Shown here in pieces: positions 7,130 to 13,480 of a DNA stretch of 21,795 bases; positions within the stretch are counted from its first letter, which is position 1; every line of letters starts with the position of its first letter. The translations under genes and the position numbers were made by a program. Location: contig VAXY01000066.1 of NCBI GenBank assembly GCA_005885085.1, positions 1 to 21,795 of the forward strand, given 5' to 3'. Source of the DNA: Actinomycetota bacterium (GTDB taxonomy: Bacteria > Actinomycetota > Thermoleophilia > Gaiellales > Gaiellaceae). The notes below the pieces were generated by a model. It was not told the DNA's origin, searched no databases, and was given only the letters and a program-made list of their open reading frames with translations.

Positions 7130-8797
7130 ATGGCGCAACCGGCCACCCGCAACCTAGGGCGCCTCTCCGAGATCGCCCAGGTCGCCGTCCGTCATGGTTT
7201 CGGCTACTGGTTCGACACACACCGCCTGACAGACCTCTTCCCGCGCCGCGGTCCGCGGCTCGAGCTGGACGGGCAGCCTTCGCAGCGCGGCCAGCACCTG
7301 CGGGAGATGCTGGACGAGCTCGGGCCGACGTTCGTCAAGTTCGGGCAGCTGCTCTCGACGCGGCCGGACGTCCTCCCGCCCGACATCATCGCCGAGCTTC
7401 GCGGCCTGCAGGACGACGTGCGCCCGTTCCCGCTCGCCGACGTCGAGAAGGTCGTGGAAGAGGACCTCGGCCTCTCGGTCGGGCAGCTCTTCACGGACTT
7501 CGAGGAGCGGCCGGTTGCCGCCGCGTCGATCGGACAGGTCCACCGCGCAACGCTGCCGAACGGGAAGCGGGTCGCCGTCAAGGTGCAGCGTCCCGGCGCG
7601 CCGCGCCAGATCGAAGCGGACCTCGCGCTCCTCTACCAGGCGGCGCGCATCGCGAAGGAACGCGTCCGGGCGCTCGACTTCATCGACGCACGCCAGCTCG
7701 TGGACGAGTTCGCGCGCTCGATCCGCCAGGAGCTCGACTACCGCCTCGAGGCGCGCAACGCCGACGTGTTCCATCGCAACTTCGCCGGCCACCCGCACGT
7801 CCGTGTCCCGCGCGTCTTCTGGACCTACACGCGCAGCCGGGTACTGACGCTGGAATGGCTGGAGGGAACACAGGTCGCCGACATCCACCCGGAGGAGTGG
7901 GCGGTCGAGGATCGCCGGGACATCGCCTACCTGATGGCGGAGACATGGATGACCATGATCTTCCGTCACGGCTTCTTCCACGGCGATCCGCATCCGGCGA
8001 ACATCCTCGTCCTCGGCCGCAGCGACCAGATCGGTCTCGTCGACTTCGGCGCCGTCGGAAAGCTCACCGACGACGACATGTCGAAGCTGACGCGGATGTT
8101 CATCGACGCCGCCGCCGAGAACGTCGATGCGCTGCCGAAGCGGCTCGCCGACCTCGGCGTTCGGTACCCCAAGGAGCGCGAGGAGGAGTTCCTCGCCGAA
8201 CTGCGCGAGATCTACTATCGCTATTACGGCGCGAGCCTCGCCGAGATCGACCCGCTGCAGATCATCCGCGAGGCGTTCCAGCTCATCTACACCATGAACC
8301 TGAGCCTGCCGACGCGCTTCCTGCTCCTCGACCGCTCGATCGCGACGCTCGGCTCGGTCGGGATCGATCTCTATCCGGACTTCAACGTCTTCGAGGTCGC
8401 TCGCCCGTACGCGCGCGGGCTGTTGATCGAACGCTTCGGGCCGCGGCGCATGGCATCACGCGCGCGTAAGGAATCGCTGCGGCTCGGCCAGATGGCGCTC
8501 GAGCTGCCCTACCAGCTGCACGACACGCTCGAACAGGTGCGCGACGGACAGATCGAGGTCGGTTTCGTGCACAAGGGTCTCGACGACCTGCTCAACCGGC
8601 TGGACGCCGTCTTCAACCGGCTCGTCGTCGCGATGATCGTCGCCGGGGGGCTGATCGGGTCGAGCCTGATCGGCATCTTCGCGAAGGCGGGGCCGCACGT
8701 GCTCGGCATCAACATCATCTCCGTGCTCGGCTTCGCCTTTTCTGGCCTGCTCGGTATGTGGCTCCTCTGGGGAGTCATCCGCAGCGGCCGGCTCTAG
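7130..8797 (+). CDS. UbiB/ABC1/AarF-family atypical protein kinase-like membrane protein
   Basis: The 555-residue protein has all hallmarks of the UbiB (ABC1/ADCK) family, ATP-binding proteins linked to isoprenoid quinone or lipid metabolism. Motifs in order: KFGQ (residues 70-73, the family KxGQ), the Ala-rich loop PVAAASIGQVHRA (about 128-140), VAVKVQRPG with Lys151, QELDYRLEARN with the ExD pair Glu201/Asp203, FFHGDPHPAN (282-291, catalytic loop), and VDFG with Asp305. Two membrane helices close the protein (about 498-517 and 524-549), as usual for UbiB. The reading frame stays open upstream to 6797, but that part shadows the previous gene. The ATG at 7130 gives the expected N-terminus. 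A TGCAACACT sequence six bases before the ATG could be an extended -10. The substrate is unknown. Menaquinone or lipid handling is an inference. Confidence 0.93.
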   Translation: MAQPATRNLGRLSEIAQVAVRHGFGYWFDTHRLTDLFPRRGPRLELDGQPSQRGQHLREMLDELGPTFVKFGQLLSTRPDVLPPDIIAELRGLQDDVRPFPLADVEKVVEEDLGLSVGQLFTDFEERPVAAASIGQVHRATLPNGKRVAVKVQRPGAPRQIEADLALLYQAARIAKERVRALDFIDARQLVDEFARSIRQELDYRLEARNADVFHRNFAGHPHVRVPRVFWTYTRSRVLTLEWLEGTQVADIHPEEWAVEDRRDIAYLMAETWMTMIFRHGFFHGDPHPANILVLGRSDQIGLVDFGAVGKLTDDDMSKLTRMFIDAAAENVDALPKRLADLGVRYPKEREEEFLAELREIYYRYYGASLAEIDPLQIIREAFQLIYTMNLSLPTRFLLLDRSIATLGSVGIDLYPDFNVFEVARPYARGLLIERFGPRRMASRARKESLRLGQMALELPYQLHDTLEQVRDGQIEVGFVHKGLDDLLNRLDAVFNRLVVAMIVAGGLIGSSLIGIFAKAGPHVLGINIISVLGFAFSGLLGMWLLWGVIRSGRL

Positions 8798-8801
8798 CAC
8801 C

Positions 8802-9074
8802 GCCCCGACACTGCTGCAGGTGGTCGTCATGCTGATGGTGTTTCTGGTGGATGTACGGCGGCTATGCCTGGTTGACGAACGCCGTTCGCGCTCGCCATCC
8901 CGCGCGCGTTCTCCCAGACGGGCCTCGCGTTCGGGCTCGCTTACGTCGCGATTGTCGCGGTGCACACGCTGCTGTTCATGCGCTCGTCTGCGGTCGGAGT
9001 GCTCAGGGCGATCCTCACTGGCGCCCTACAACGGCGCCGCGGCGGTCGTGATCGTGATCGGCGGCGCGTCCTAA
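8802..9074 (+). pseudogene. Decayed remnant of an LtrA-family (low temperature requirement A) membrane protein gene
   Basis: No intact gene lies between 8798 and 9157, but consecutive pieces in three frames join into one LtrA-like order. They are TLLQVVVMLMVF (frame of 8802, up to about 8846), WMYGGYAWLTNAV (from 8848), LAIPRAFSQTGLAFGLAY followed by VAIVAVHTLLFMRSSA (from 8891), and LAPYNGAAAVVIVIGGAS with a stop (9018-9074). LtrA proteins carry WxxYxWLTN, then a membrane segment ending AxPxAF, then FxxAYxxxxxxH, then APxN, in this order. An extra C in TTTCTGG around 8844-8846 explains the first shift. The second junction also lacks the loop and part of a helix usually found between LTN and the next block, so a deletion is likely. 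Roughly 85 codons remain of a family protein of about 380. Identification is from memory of the family pattern. Confidence 0.72.
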
Positions 9075-9144
9075 GCGGCCGACTGTAGATCGTTCGTCAC
9101 GGTTTCACGCGAAAGGACATCTAGTGCGCCGTACGACCCCGCGG

Positions 9145-9157
9145 TACGTTCGCTTGC
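9145..9157 (+). promoter_or_regulatory. Possible leaderless promoter -10 for the response regulator gene
   Basis: TACGTT (9145-9150) fits TAnnnT and ends seven bases before the ATG at 9158, the same spacing as at 5528-5541. No ribosome binding site is visible. A convincing -35 is not seen. GTACG occurs at 9131 and again at 9144, a weak direct repeat. Confidence 0.4.
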
Positions 9158-9778
9158 ATGTCGACCGCGCTCCTGCTCGCCGAACCCGAACCGGATACGC
9201 GTGGTTTTCTCGAACGGCATCTGAAGAGCGACGGTTTCCAGGTCGTCGACGGAGAGGCGCGCCCCGATCTCGTCCTGCTCGGGAACAGCGCCGGCCTCGA
9301 CGAATGCCGCGCACGCCATGGTGACGTCCCCGTGATCGTCCTCGGCGAGCCCGAGTCCGATGCGGTCGACCGCGTGCGTGCGCTCGAGCGCGGCTGCGAC
9401 GACTTCCTCGTGCGGCCGTTCGCATACGAGGAGCTGTTGGCGCGCATTCGTGCTGTGCTTCGGCGCACCTCGCCCGCCGCGCACGAAGTGCGGCGGGCCG
9501 GGCCGATCACGGCCGATCTTGCAACGAGAGGCGTCAAGGTCGCGCGGGTGCCGGTCGCGCTGGCGGGGAAGGAGTACGAGCTGCTCCTGAAGCTGATGAC
9601 CGATCCAACGCGGGTCTTCACCAAGGAGCAGTTGCTGCGAGAGGTCTGGGGCTTCCGCTCGCTCGGGCGCACACGTACCCTCGACTCGCACGCCTCGCGG
9701 CTGCGACGGAAGCTCGCCACGGCCGGAGCCGGCTCGGTCGTGCTCAACGTCTGGGGGGTGGGGTACAGGCTCCTATAG
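9158..9778 (+). CDS. OmpR/PhoB-type response regulator with a degenerate receiver domain
   Basis: The 206-residue protein is a DNA-binding transcription regulator. The C-terminal half (about 112-206) is a normal winged-helix OmpR domain: AGKEYELLLKLM, VFTKEQLLREVWG, RTLDSHASRLRRKL, and the wing VLNVWGVGYRLL. The N-terminal half (2-102) has receiver topology (ALLLAEPEPDTRGFLERHL, DGFQVV, PDLVLL, PVIVL, ALERGCDDFLVRPFAYEEL) but not its chemistry. The phosphoacceptor Asp is Gly42 (LVLLGNS), the acidic pair is AEPE, the Thr/Ser after strand 4 is Gly63 (VLGE), and the conserved Lys is Arg86 (VRPF). The stretch between strands 2 and 3 is short by about one helix. It is probably phosphorylation-independent. 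No histidine kinase is adjacent. Its targets are unknown; the cupin follows nine bases after the stop. Confidence 0.9.
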   Translation: MSTALLLAEPEPDTRGFLERHLKSDGFQVVDGEARPDLVLLGNSAGLDECRARHGDVPVIVLGEPESDAVDRVRALERGCDDFLVRPFAYEELLARIRAVLRRTSPAAHEVRRAGPITADLATRGVKVARVPVALAGKEYELLLKLMTDPTRVFTKEQLLREVWGFRSLGRTRTLDSHASRLRRKLATAGAGSVVLNVWGVGYRLL

Positions 9779-9787
9779 GCTCGCCGC

Positions 9788-10153
9788 ATGTCGGCCTTCG
9801 GCAGCGTGTCGTCACTCGGTCTGCAACGTATCTGGGACGGCGTGCACGTCCGCGTCGTGCACGGCGAGCGCATCACGCTCGGCGTGATCGAGCTCGACGC
9901 GAACAGCGTCGTGCCGGAGCACAGCCACGAGCACGAGCAGCTCGGCATCTGCCTGGCGGGGTCGGTCGTGTTCCGCGTCGGCGACGAAGCGCGGGAGCTC
10001 GGTCCCGGTGAGACGTGGTCGATTCCGGGCAACGTCCCGCACGACGTGCGCGTCGGGCCGGATGGTGCCGTCGTGCTCGACGTCTTTGCGCCGACGCGTG
10101 ACGACTGGCGTGACGCGCCGCGGGCGGCTGGGCGCGATCCCCGCTGGCCCTAG
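9788..10153 (+). CDS. Small single-domain cupin protein
   Basis: The 121-residue protein is a single beta-barrel cupin, similar in size and pattern to KdgF-type cupins. Motif 1 is VVPEHSHEHEQLGICLAG, with His45, His47 and possibly Gln51 as metal ligands. Motif 2 is GPGETWSIPGNVPHDV, with His85 as the last ligand. Such proteins bind a divalent metal and act as small enzymes or ligand sensors; the substrate cannot be told here. The ATG follows the response regulator stop by nine bases. TAGGCT at 9776-9781, overlapping that stop, could be a leaderless -10, so the gene may be read both from the upstream unit and on its own. Its stop is two bases from the stop of the convergent ogt gene. Confidence 0.88.
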   Translation: MSAFGSVSSLGLQRIWDGVHVRVVHGERITLGVIELDANSVVPEHSHEHEQLGICLAGSVVFRVGDEARELGPGETWSIPGNVPHDVRVGPDGAVVLDVFAPTRDDWRDAPRAAGRDPRWP

Positions 10154-10155
10154 GG

Positions 10156-10719
10156 TTAGAGCAGCGCGCCCTCGAGCCTGAGCAGCGCCTCCTTACGGTG
10201 CAGCCCGCCACCGTAGCCGACGAGTTTGCCGTTCGAGCCGATCACCCTGTGGCACGGGAGCACGATCGGCAGGGGGTTGCGGTTCATCACCGTGCCCACG
10301 GCCCGGGCCGCGCGAGGGCGTGCCGAGCGCGCGGCGAGCTCGCCGTACGTCACGACTTCCCCGTAGGGGACGCGTGCGAGCTCCCGCAGCACGCGCCGGT
10401 TGAAGTCGGCCTGCAGGGCGAGGTCGACGGCCAGGTCGAAGCGCTGCCGCTTCCCTTCGAAGTATTCGTCGAGTTGTCTGCGCGCGGGGTCGATCGGCGC
10501 GATGGAGCGCAGCACGCGCAGGCCGAACGCGCGGGCGAGGCCGTCGAGCTCGCGCTCGGGCTCGGCGTCGTACGCGATCCGGCAGAGCCCGCGCTCGGTC
10601 GCGGCGACGAACAACGTGCCGACCGGGGTGTCGACCAGGTCGTACGCGACGTCGAGCAGATGCTCGCGCGCCGCGGCGTCGCGGAAGCGGCGGTCGAGCT
10701 CTGGAGAAACGGGGTTCAC
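10156..10719 (-). CDS. ogt: Methylated-DNA-[protein]-cysteine S-methyltransferase
   Basis: This suicide DNA repair protein moves the alkyl group from O6-alkylguanine to its own cysteine. The product is 187 residues. The active site is LPCHRVIGSNGKLVGYGGG, with Cys156. It is preceded by VPYGEVVTYGELA (helix-turn-helix region) and RAVGTVMNRNPLP (about 139-151, Arg finger and following Asn), and followed by RKEALLRLEG. The N-terminal domain (DTPVGTLFVAATERGLCRI) is present, and there is no Ada regulatory domain. The frame is open further upstream, but the GTG at 10719 is preferred. It overlaps the TGA of the sigma factor gene (GTGA) and has AAAGG seven bases upstream. This gives translational coupling to the sigma factor. 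Gene end is tail to tail with the cupin, two bases apart. Confidence 0.95.
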   Translation of the reverse strand: MNPVSPELDRRFRDAAAREHLLDVAYDLVDTPVGTLFVAATERGLCRIAYDAEPERELDGLARAFGLRVLRSIAPIDPARRQLDEYFEGKRQRFDLAVDLALQADFNRRVLRELARVPYGEVVTYGELAARSARPRAARAVGTVMNRNPLPIVLPCHRVIGSNGKLVGYGGGLHRKEALLRLEGALL

Positions 10720-11177
10720 TGGCCTTCCTTTCGTCGAAGTCTGCGGATGCCTGCCGAGGCCGCCTGCCGCGCGGCGGTTGCATTCGAGCCGAGCGCCGCT
10801 CCGATCTCGCCGTAATCGAGGTCGTAGCCGTACCGGAGCACCACCGCGGCCCGTTCCGTCGGCGGGAGCTCGTCGGCGAGGTGCTCCAGCTGGGCAAACG
10901 CAGGGCGGCCGTCGAGGGTCGAGAGCTCCGGGAGCTCCGCGTCGGCGCGGGGGCGCCGGTGCTCGTCGATCGCGATCCTGCTCGCGATCGTGTACGCCCA
11001 CGCACGGAGGTGCTCGCCGTGACGCAGCTTGGAGTACGCGCGCAACGCGCGCAGGAAGGTCTCCTGAAACGCGTCCTCGGCGCGGTCGCGGCCAAGGCGA
11101 CGCACGAGGAATGCATAGATCTCCTCTCGGTGCTCGTCGTAGAAGCGCTCGAACGGCGGCAGCGTCATCGGCGACAT
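10716..11177 (-). CDS. ECF-type RNA polymerase sigma factor
   Basis: The 153-residue protein has the two domains of an extracytoplasmic-function sigma factor. Region 2 spans about residues 8-75: FERFYDEHREEIYAFLVRRL, AEDAFQETFLRALRAY, and LRAWAYTIASRIAIDEHRR. Region 4 spans about 100-150: LPPTERAAVVLRYGYDLDYG and EIGAALGSNATAARQAASAG, then a basic end. No anti-sigma factor gene is next to it. Instead the stop codon overlaps the ogt start (GTGA), so the two are made together. This suggests control of, or a link to, the alkylation damage response, which is an inference. An ATG at 11168 is an alternative start. The gene is divergent from the PfkB-type kinase, with only 26-41 bases between the two starts, so promoters must overlap. 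Confidence 0.92.
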   Translation of the reverse strand: MSPMTLPPFERFYDEHREEIYAFLVRRLGRDRAEDAFQETFLRALRAYSKLRHGEHLRAWAYTIASRIAIDEHRRPRADAELPELSTLDGRPAFAQLEHLADELPPTERAAVVLRYGYDLDYGEIGAALGSNATAARQAASAGIRRLRRKEGQ

Positions 11178-11218
11178 CTTGAAACGTCGGGGCGCCCTCA
11201 GGTGTGAGGATCCGGCCT

Positions 11219-12034
11219 GTGCGGGTCGCGGTCGTCGGTCACGTCGAGTGGGTCGAGTTCGCCCGGGTCGAAAGCGTGCCCCGGGCCGGGGAGATCGTCC
11301 ACGCCCTGGAGACGTGGCAGGAGCCCGCCGGGGGCGGCGCGGTCGCCGCGGCCCAGCTGGCGCGGCTGGCCGGCTCCTGTCTCTTCTTCACGGCGCTGGG
11401 CGCCGACGAGCTCGGCCGCCGGTCGCGCTCGGAGCTGACCGAGCTCGGGATCGACGTTCGCGCGATCCCCGACCCGGAGCCCACGCGGCGCGCCTTCACC
11501 TACGTCGACGAGACGGGCGAGCGGACGATCACCGTCCTGGACCAGAAGCTCAGGCCGCGCGGCGGCGACAGCCGGCTGCCGTGGCGGGAGCTCGTCGGCC
11601 TGGACGCGGTCTACTTCGTCAGCGGCGACGCCGAGGCGCTCCACCATGCCCGCCTCGCACGGGTGCTCGTCGCGACAGCGCGCGAGCTGCCGACGCTGCG
11701 GGAGGCCGGCGTCCAGCTCGACGCGCTCGTTGGGAGCGGCGACGACGAGGGTGAGCTCTACCGCCCGGGCGAGCTCGAGCCGCCGCCTCACGTCGTCGTG
11801 ACGACCTCGGGCGGCCTCGGCGGCTGGGTCCAGCCGGGGGGGCCGTTCCGGCCTGCGCCCCTGCCTGGCACGATCGTGGACGCCTACGGCTGCGGGGACA
11901 GCTTCGCGGCCGGCCTCACCTTCGCCCTCGGACGGGGCGATTCGGTCGACGAAGCCGTGGGGCTCGGCGCGCGCTGCGGCGCCGCAGTCATGACGGGCCG
12001 GGGCCCGTACGCGGCCCAACTGAGCAGCCCCTGA
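11219..12034 (+). CDS. PfkB-family sugar kinase
   Basis: The 271-residue protein belongs to the ribokinase/PfkB family of ATP-dependent sugar or nucleoside kinases. The N-terminal signature is PAGGGAVAAAQLARLAG (about 36-52), with FFTALGADELGRRSRSEL after it. The TxGxxG strand is VVTTSGGLGGW (about 193-203). The C-terminal signature is IVDAYGCGDSFAAGLTFALG (219-238), with catalytic Asp227. The usual DTTGAGDxF is DAYGCGDSF here. The protein is a little shorter than the usual 300 or so residues, mainly in the middle. The substrate is unknown. GTG at 11219 is chosen because the protein then begins directly with the first strand (MRVAVVGHVEW) and GAGGAT lies seven bases upstream as a possible -10. 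GTG at 11204 would add five residues. It has no evident link to mraZ, 89 bases downstream. Confidence 0.9.
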   Translation: MRVAVVGHVEWVEFARVESVPRAGEIVHALETWQEPAGGGAVAAAQLARLAGSCLFFTALGADELGRRSRSELTELGIDVRAIPDPEPTRRAFTYVDETGERTITVLDQKLRPRGGDSRLPWRELVGLDAVYFVSGDAEALHHARLARVLVATARELPTLREAGVQLDALVGSGDDEGELYRPGELEPPPHVVVTTSGGLGGWVQPGGPFRPAPLPGTIVDAYGCGDSFAAGLTFALGRGDSVDEAVGLGARCGAAVMTGRGPYAAQLSSP

Positions 12035-12061
12035 GGCCGCGAAGAAATCCCCCTTCTGGGC

Positions 12062-12090
12062 TGGACATGTGGGGATCGGTGGTTTAAAGT
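12062..12090 (+). promoter_or_regulatory. Promoter of mraZ and the dcw cluster
   Basis: TGGACA (12062-12067, five of six to TTGACA) and TAAAGT (12085-12090, TAnnnT type) are separated by exactly 17 bases. Transcription would begin near 12097, leaving a leader of about 27 bases before the mraZ ATG. No clear Shine-Dalgarno site is seen in that leader. This is the best -35/-10 pair in the window. Confidence 0.7.
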
Positions 12091-12105
12091 GGGGCGAAGT
12101 GGTAA
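12069..12105 (+). promoter_or_regulatory. MraZ operator: four GTGG repeats with 10-base period
   Basis: GTGG occurs at 12069, 12079, 12089 and 12099, each exactly ten bases apart. The copies read GTGGGG, GTGGTT, GTGGGG and GTGGTA. MraZ of Escherichia coli binds a row of TGGGN repeats spaced by five bases upstream of its own gene, and mollicute MraZ binds AAAGTG-type repeats; the third copy here is preceded by AAA. The array covers the spacer, the -10 box and the start region of the promoter, so binding should block transcription. The assignment to MraZ is inference from spacing, sequence and position. Confidence 0.72.
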
Positions 12106-12123
12106 CCTCAATCCGGCCCCAGG

Positions 12124-12558
12124 ATGCTGCTCGGCGCTTACGACCACACGATCGATGACAAAAACCGTCTCACTCTTCCGGCTAAGTTCCGAGAAGCCTT
12201 CGAGGACGGTGTCGTCGTCACGCGCGGTCTCGACGGCTGCCTGTACGCCTACCGTCGTCCGGATTGGGATCGACTCGTCGAGTCTCGACTCGCCACGATG
12301 GATCCGCTCCGCCCGGAAGGGCGGCGGATCCAGCGCTTCTTCTTCTCGGGGGCGGCCGAGGCCGACCTCGACAAACAGGGCCGCGTGATGATCCCGGCCC
12401 AGTTGATCGAGCACGCGAAGCTGGGCCGCGAGGTCGTCGTCGCGGGCGTCAACGACCGGCTCGAGATCTGGGACCGCGCCGCGTGGCGCAAGGAACTGGC
12501 CGAAGTGGAAGGGAGTGCGGAGGATGTTGCCGAACGCCTTGCAGACCAGCGCGACTGA
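12124..12558 (+). CDS. mraZ: Transcriptional regulator MraZ
   Basis: MraZ is a ring-forming DNA-binding protein with two SpoVT-AbrB-like half-domains that regulates its own operon. The 144-residue product has the expected first half (MLLGAYDHTIDDKNRLTLPA, then GVVVTRGLDGCLYAYRRPDW). The second half begins GAAEADLDKQGRVMIPAQL and continues VVVAGVNDRLEIWDRAAW. DKNR and DKQGR are the paired family motifs. The ATG follows the promoter and repeat array described above, and the gene heads the dcw cluster, its classical position. The 3' end overlaps rsmH by about 35 bases. No defect is seen. Confidence 0.97.
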   Translation: MLLGAYDHTIDDKNRLTLPAKFREAFEDGVVVTRGLDGCLYAYRRPDWDRLVESRLATMDPLRPEGRRIQRFFFSGAAEADLDKQGRVMIPAQLIEHAKLGREVVVAGVNDRLEIWDRAAWRKELAEVEGSAEDVAERLADQRD

Positions 12559-13480
12559 CCACGTCCCCGTCCTCGCCGAGGAGGTGCGGGAGCTCCTCGC
12601 CGTCAAGCCGGGCCAGACGGTCGTCGACGCAACCTTCGGCGCCGGCGGTCACGCTTCGCTGCTCGCGACGGATCTCGCCGGACACGGCAAACTGATCGCG
12701 ATCGACCGCGACCCGGGCGCCCGCTCGTACTTCGATCGCTTCGCCAAGCGGGCCCGGGTGCAGACGCGCTTCCTGCGCGGCGACTTCGCGCTCGTCCTCG
12801 AGCAGCTCGCGCAGAACGGAGTCGAGGCCGATGCGGTGCTGCTCGATCTCGGCGTGTCGTCGATGCAGATCGATCGGCCCGAGCGTGGCTTCTCCTACGC
12901 CGTCGATGCGCCACTCGACATGCGCATGGATCCCTCCGCCGACGTCACGGCGGCGGGAATCGTGAACGAGGCAGCCGAGCGCGACCTGGCCACGATCTTC
13001 AAGCGGTACGGCGAGGAGCGGTACGCACGTCAGATCGCCCGCGCGATCGTCCGCCGCCGTAAGGAACAGCGCTACGAACGCACAAGTGACCTGGTGGAGA
13101 CGATCAAGGCGGCGATCCCAGCCCCGGCACGCTTCGGGGACGGACATCCCGCGAAGCGCGTCTTCCAGGCGCTGCGCATCGCGGTCAACGACGAGCTCGG
13201 CTCGCTCGAGGCCGCCTTGCCGGCGGCGTTTGCGATGCTGCGTCCGGGCGGTCGCCTCGCCGTGATCAGTTTCCACTCGCTCGAGGACCGGCTCGTGAAG
13301 CGGTTCATGCGCGACCTCGAACGTGGCTGTGACTGTCCACCCGACTTCCCGGTCTGCGTATGTGGCAAGGAACCGCAGCTGCGGTCGGTGACGCGCAAGG
13401 CGATCCGGCCGAGCGCGCGCGAGACCACCGCCAACCCGCGCGCGGCGTCGGCGCGCCTGCGCGTGGGAGTAAAAGTCTAG
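12524..13480 (+). CDS. rsmH: 16S rRNA (cytosine(1402)-N(4))-methyltransferase
   Basis: RsmH (MraW) methylates N4 of C1402 in the decoding centre of 16S rRNA using SAM. The product is 318 residues, a normal length. Signatures: DHVPVLAEEV at the N-terminus, SAM motif VVDATFGAGGHASLL (33-47), LIAIDRDPGA, VLLDLGVSSMQIDRPERGFS (105-124), VDAPLDMRMD, FQALRIAVNDEL and VISFHSLEDRLVKRF. Near the C-terminus is the CDC...CVC set (Cys 269, 271, 278, 280) common in many RsmH proteins. ATG at 12524 is preferred, with GGGAG eight bases upstream. GTG at 12515 would add three residues. Both lie inside mraZ. The last base of its TAG is the first base of the ftsL GTG. Confidence 0.97.
   Translation: MLPNALQTSATDHVPVLAEEVRELLAVKPGQTVVDATFGAGGHASLLATDLAGHGKLIAIDRDPGARSYFDRFAKRARVQTRFLRGDFALVLEQLAQNGVEADAVLLDLGVSSMQIDRPERGFSYAVDAPLDMRMDPSADVTAAGIVNEAAERDLATIFKRYGEERYARQIARAIVRRRKEQRYERTSDLVETIKAAIPAPARFGDGHPAKRVFQALRIAVNDELGSLEAALPAAFAMLRPGGRLAVISFHSLEDRLVKRFMRDLERGCDCPPDFPVCVCGKEPQLRSVTRKAIRPSARETTANPRAASARLRVGVKV

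Noticed and set aside
9020..9038. GGCGCC-N7-GGCGCC hairpin as a terminator
   Set aside because: Six-base stem with no T run, inside the readable LtrA remnant (LAPYNGAA). It is explained by GC-rich coding history.
8820..9074. 84-codon open frame as an intact small gene
   Set aside because: Only its two ends look like membrane protein sequence and the middle is Arg/Ser-rich. The missing LtrA pieces lie in the other two frames, so it is better read as part of a pseudogene.
9075..9157. Operator for the atypical regulator (GTACG repeats, TTTCACGCGAAA near-palindrome)
   Set aside because: The repeats are five bases or imperfect and could be chance in this composition; noted only in the promoter entry.
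10720..11001. N-terminal extension of Ogt on the minus strand
   Set aside because: It overlaps the sigma factor gene in another frame with no domain similarity. The GTG at 10719 has both a binding site and a GTGA overlap.
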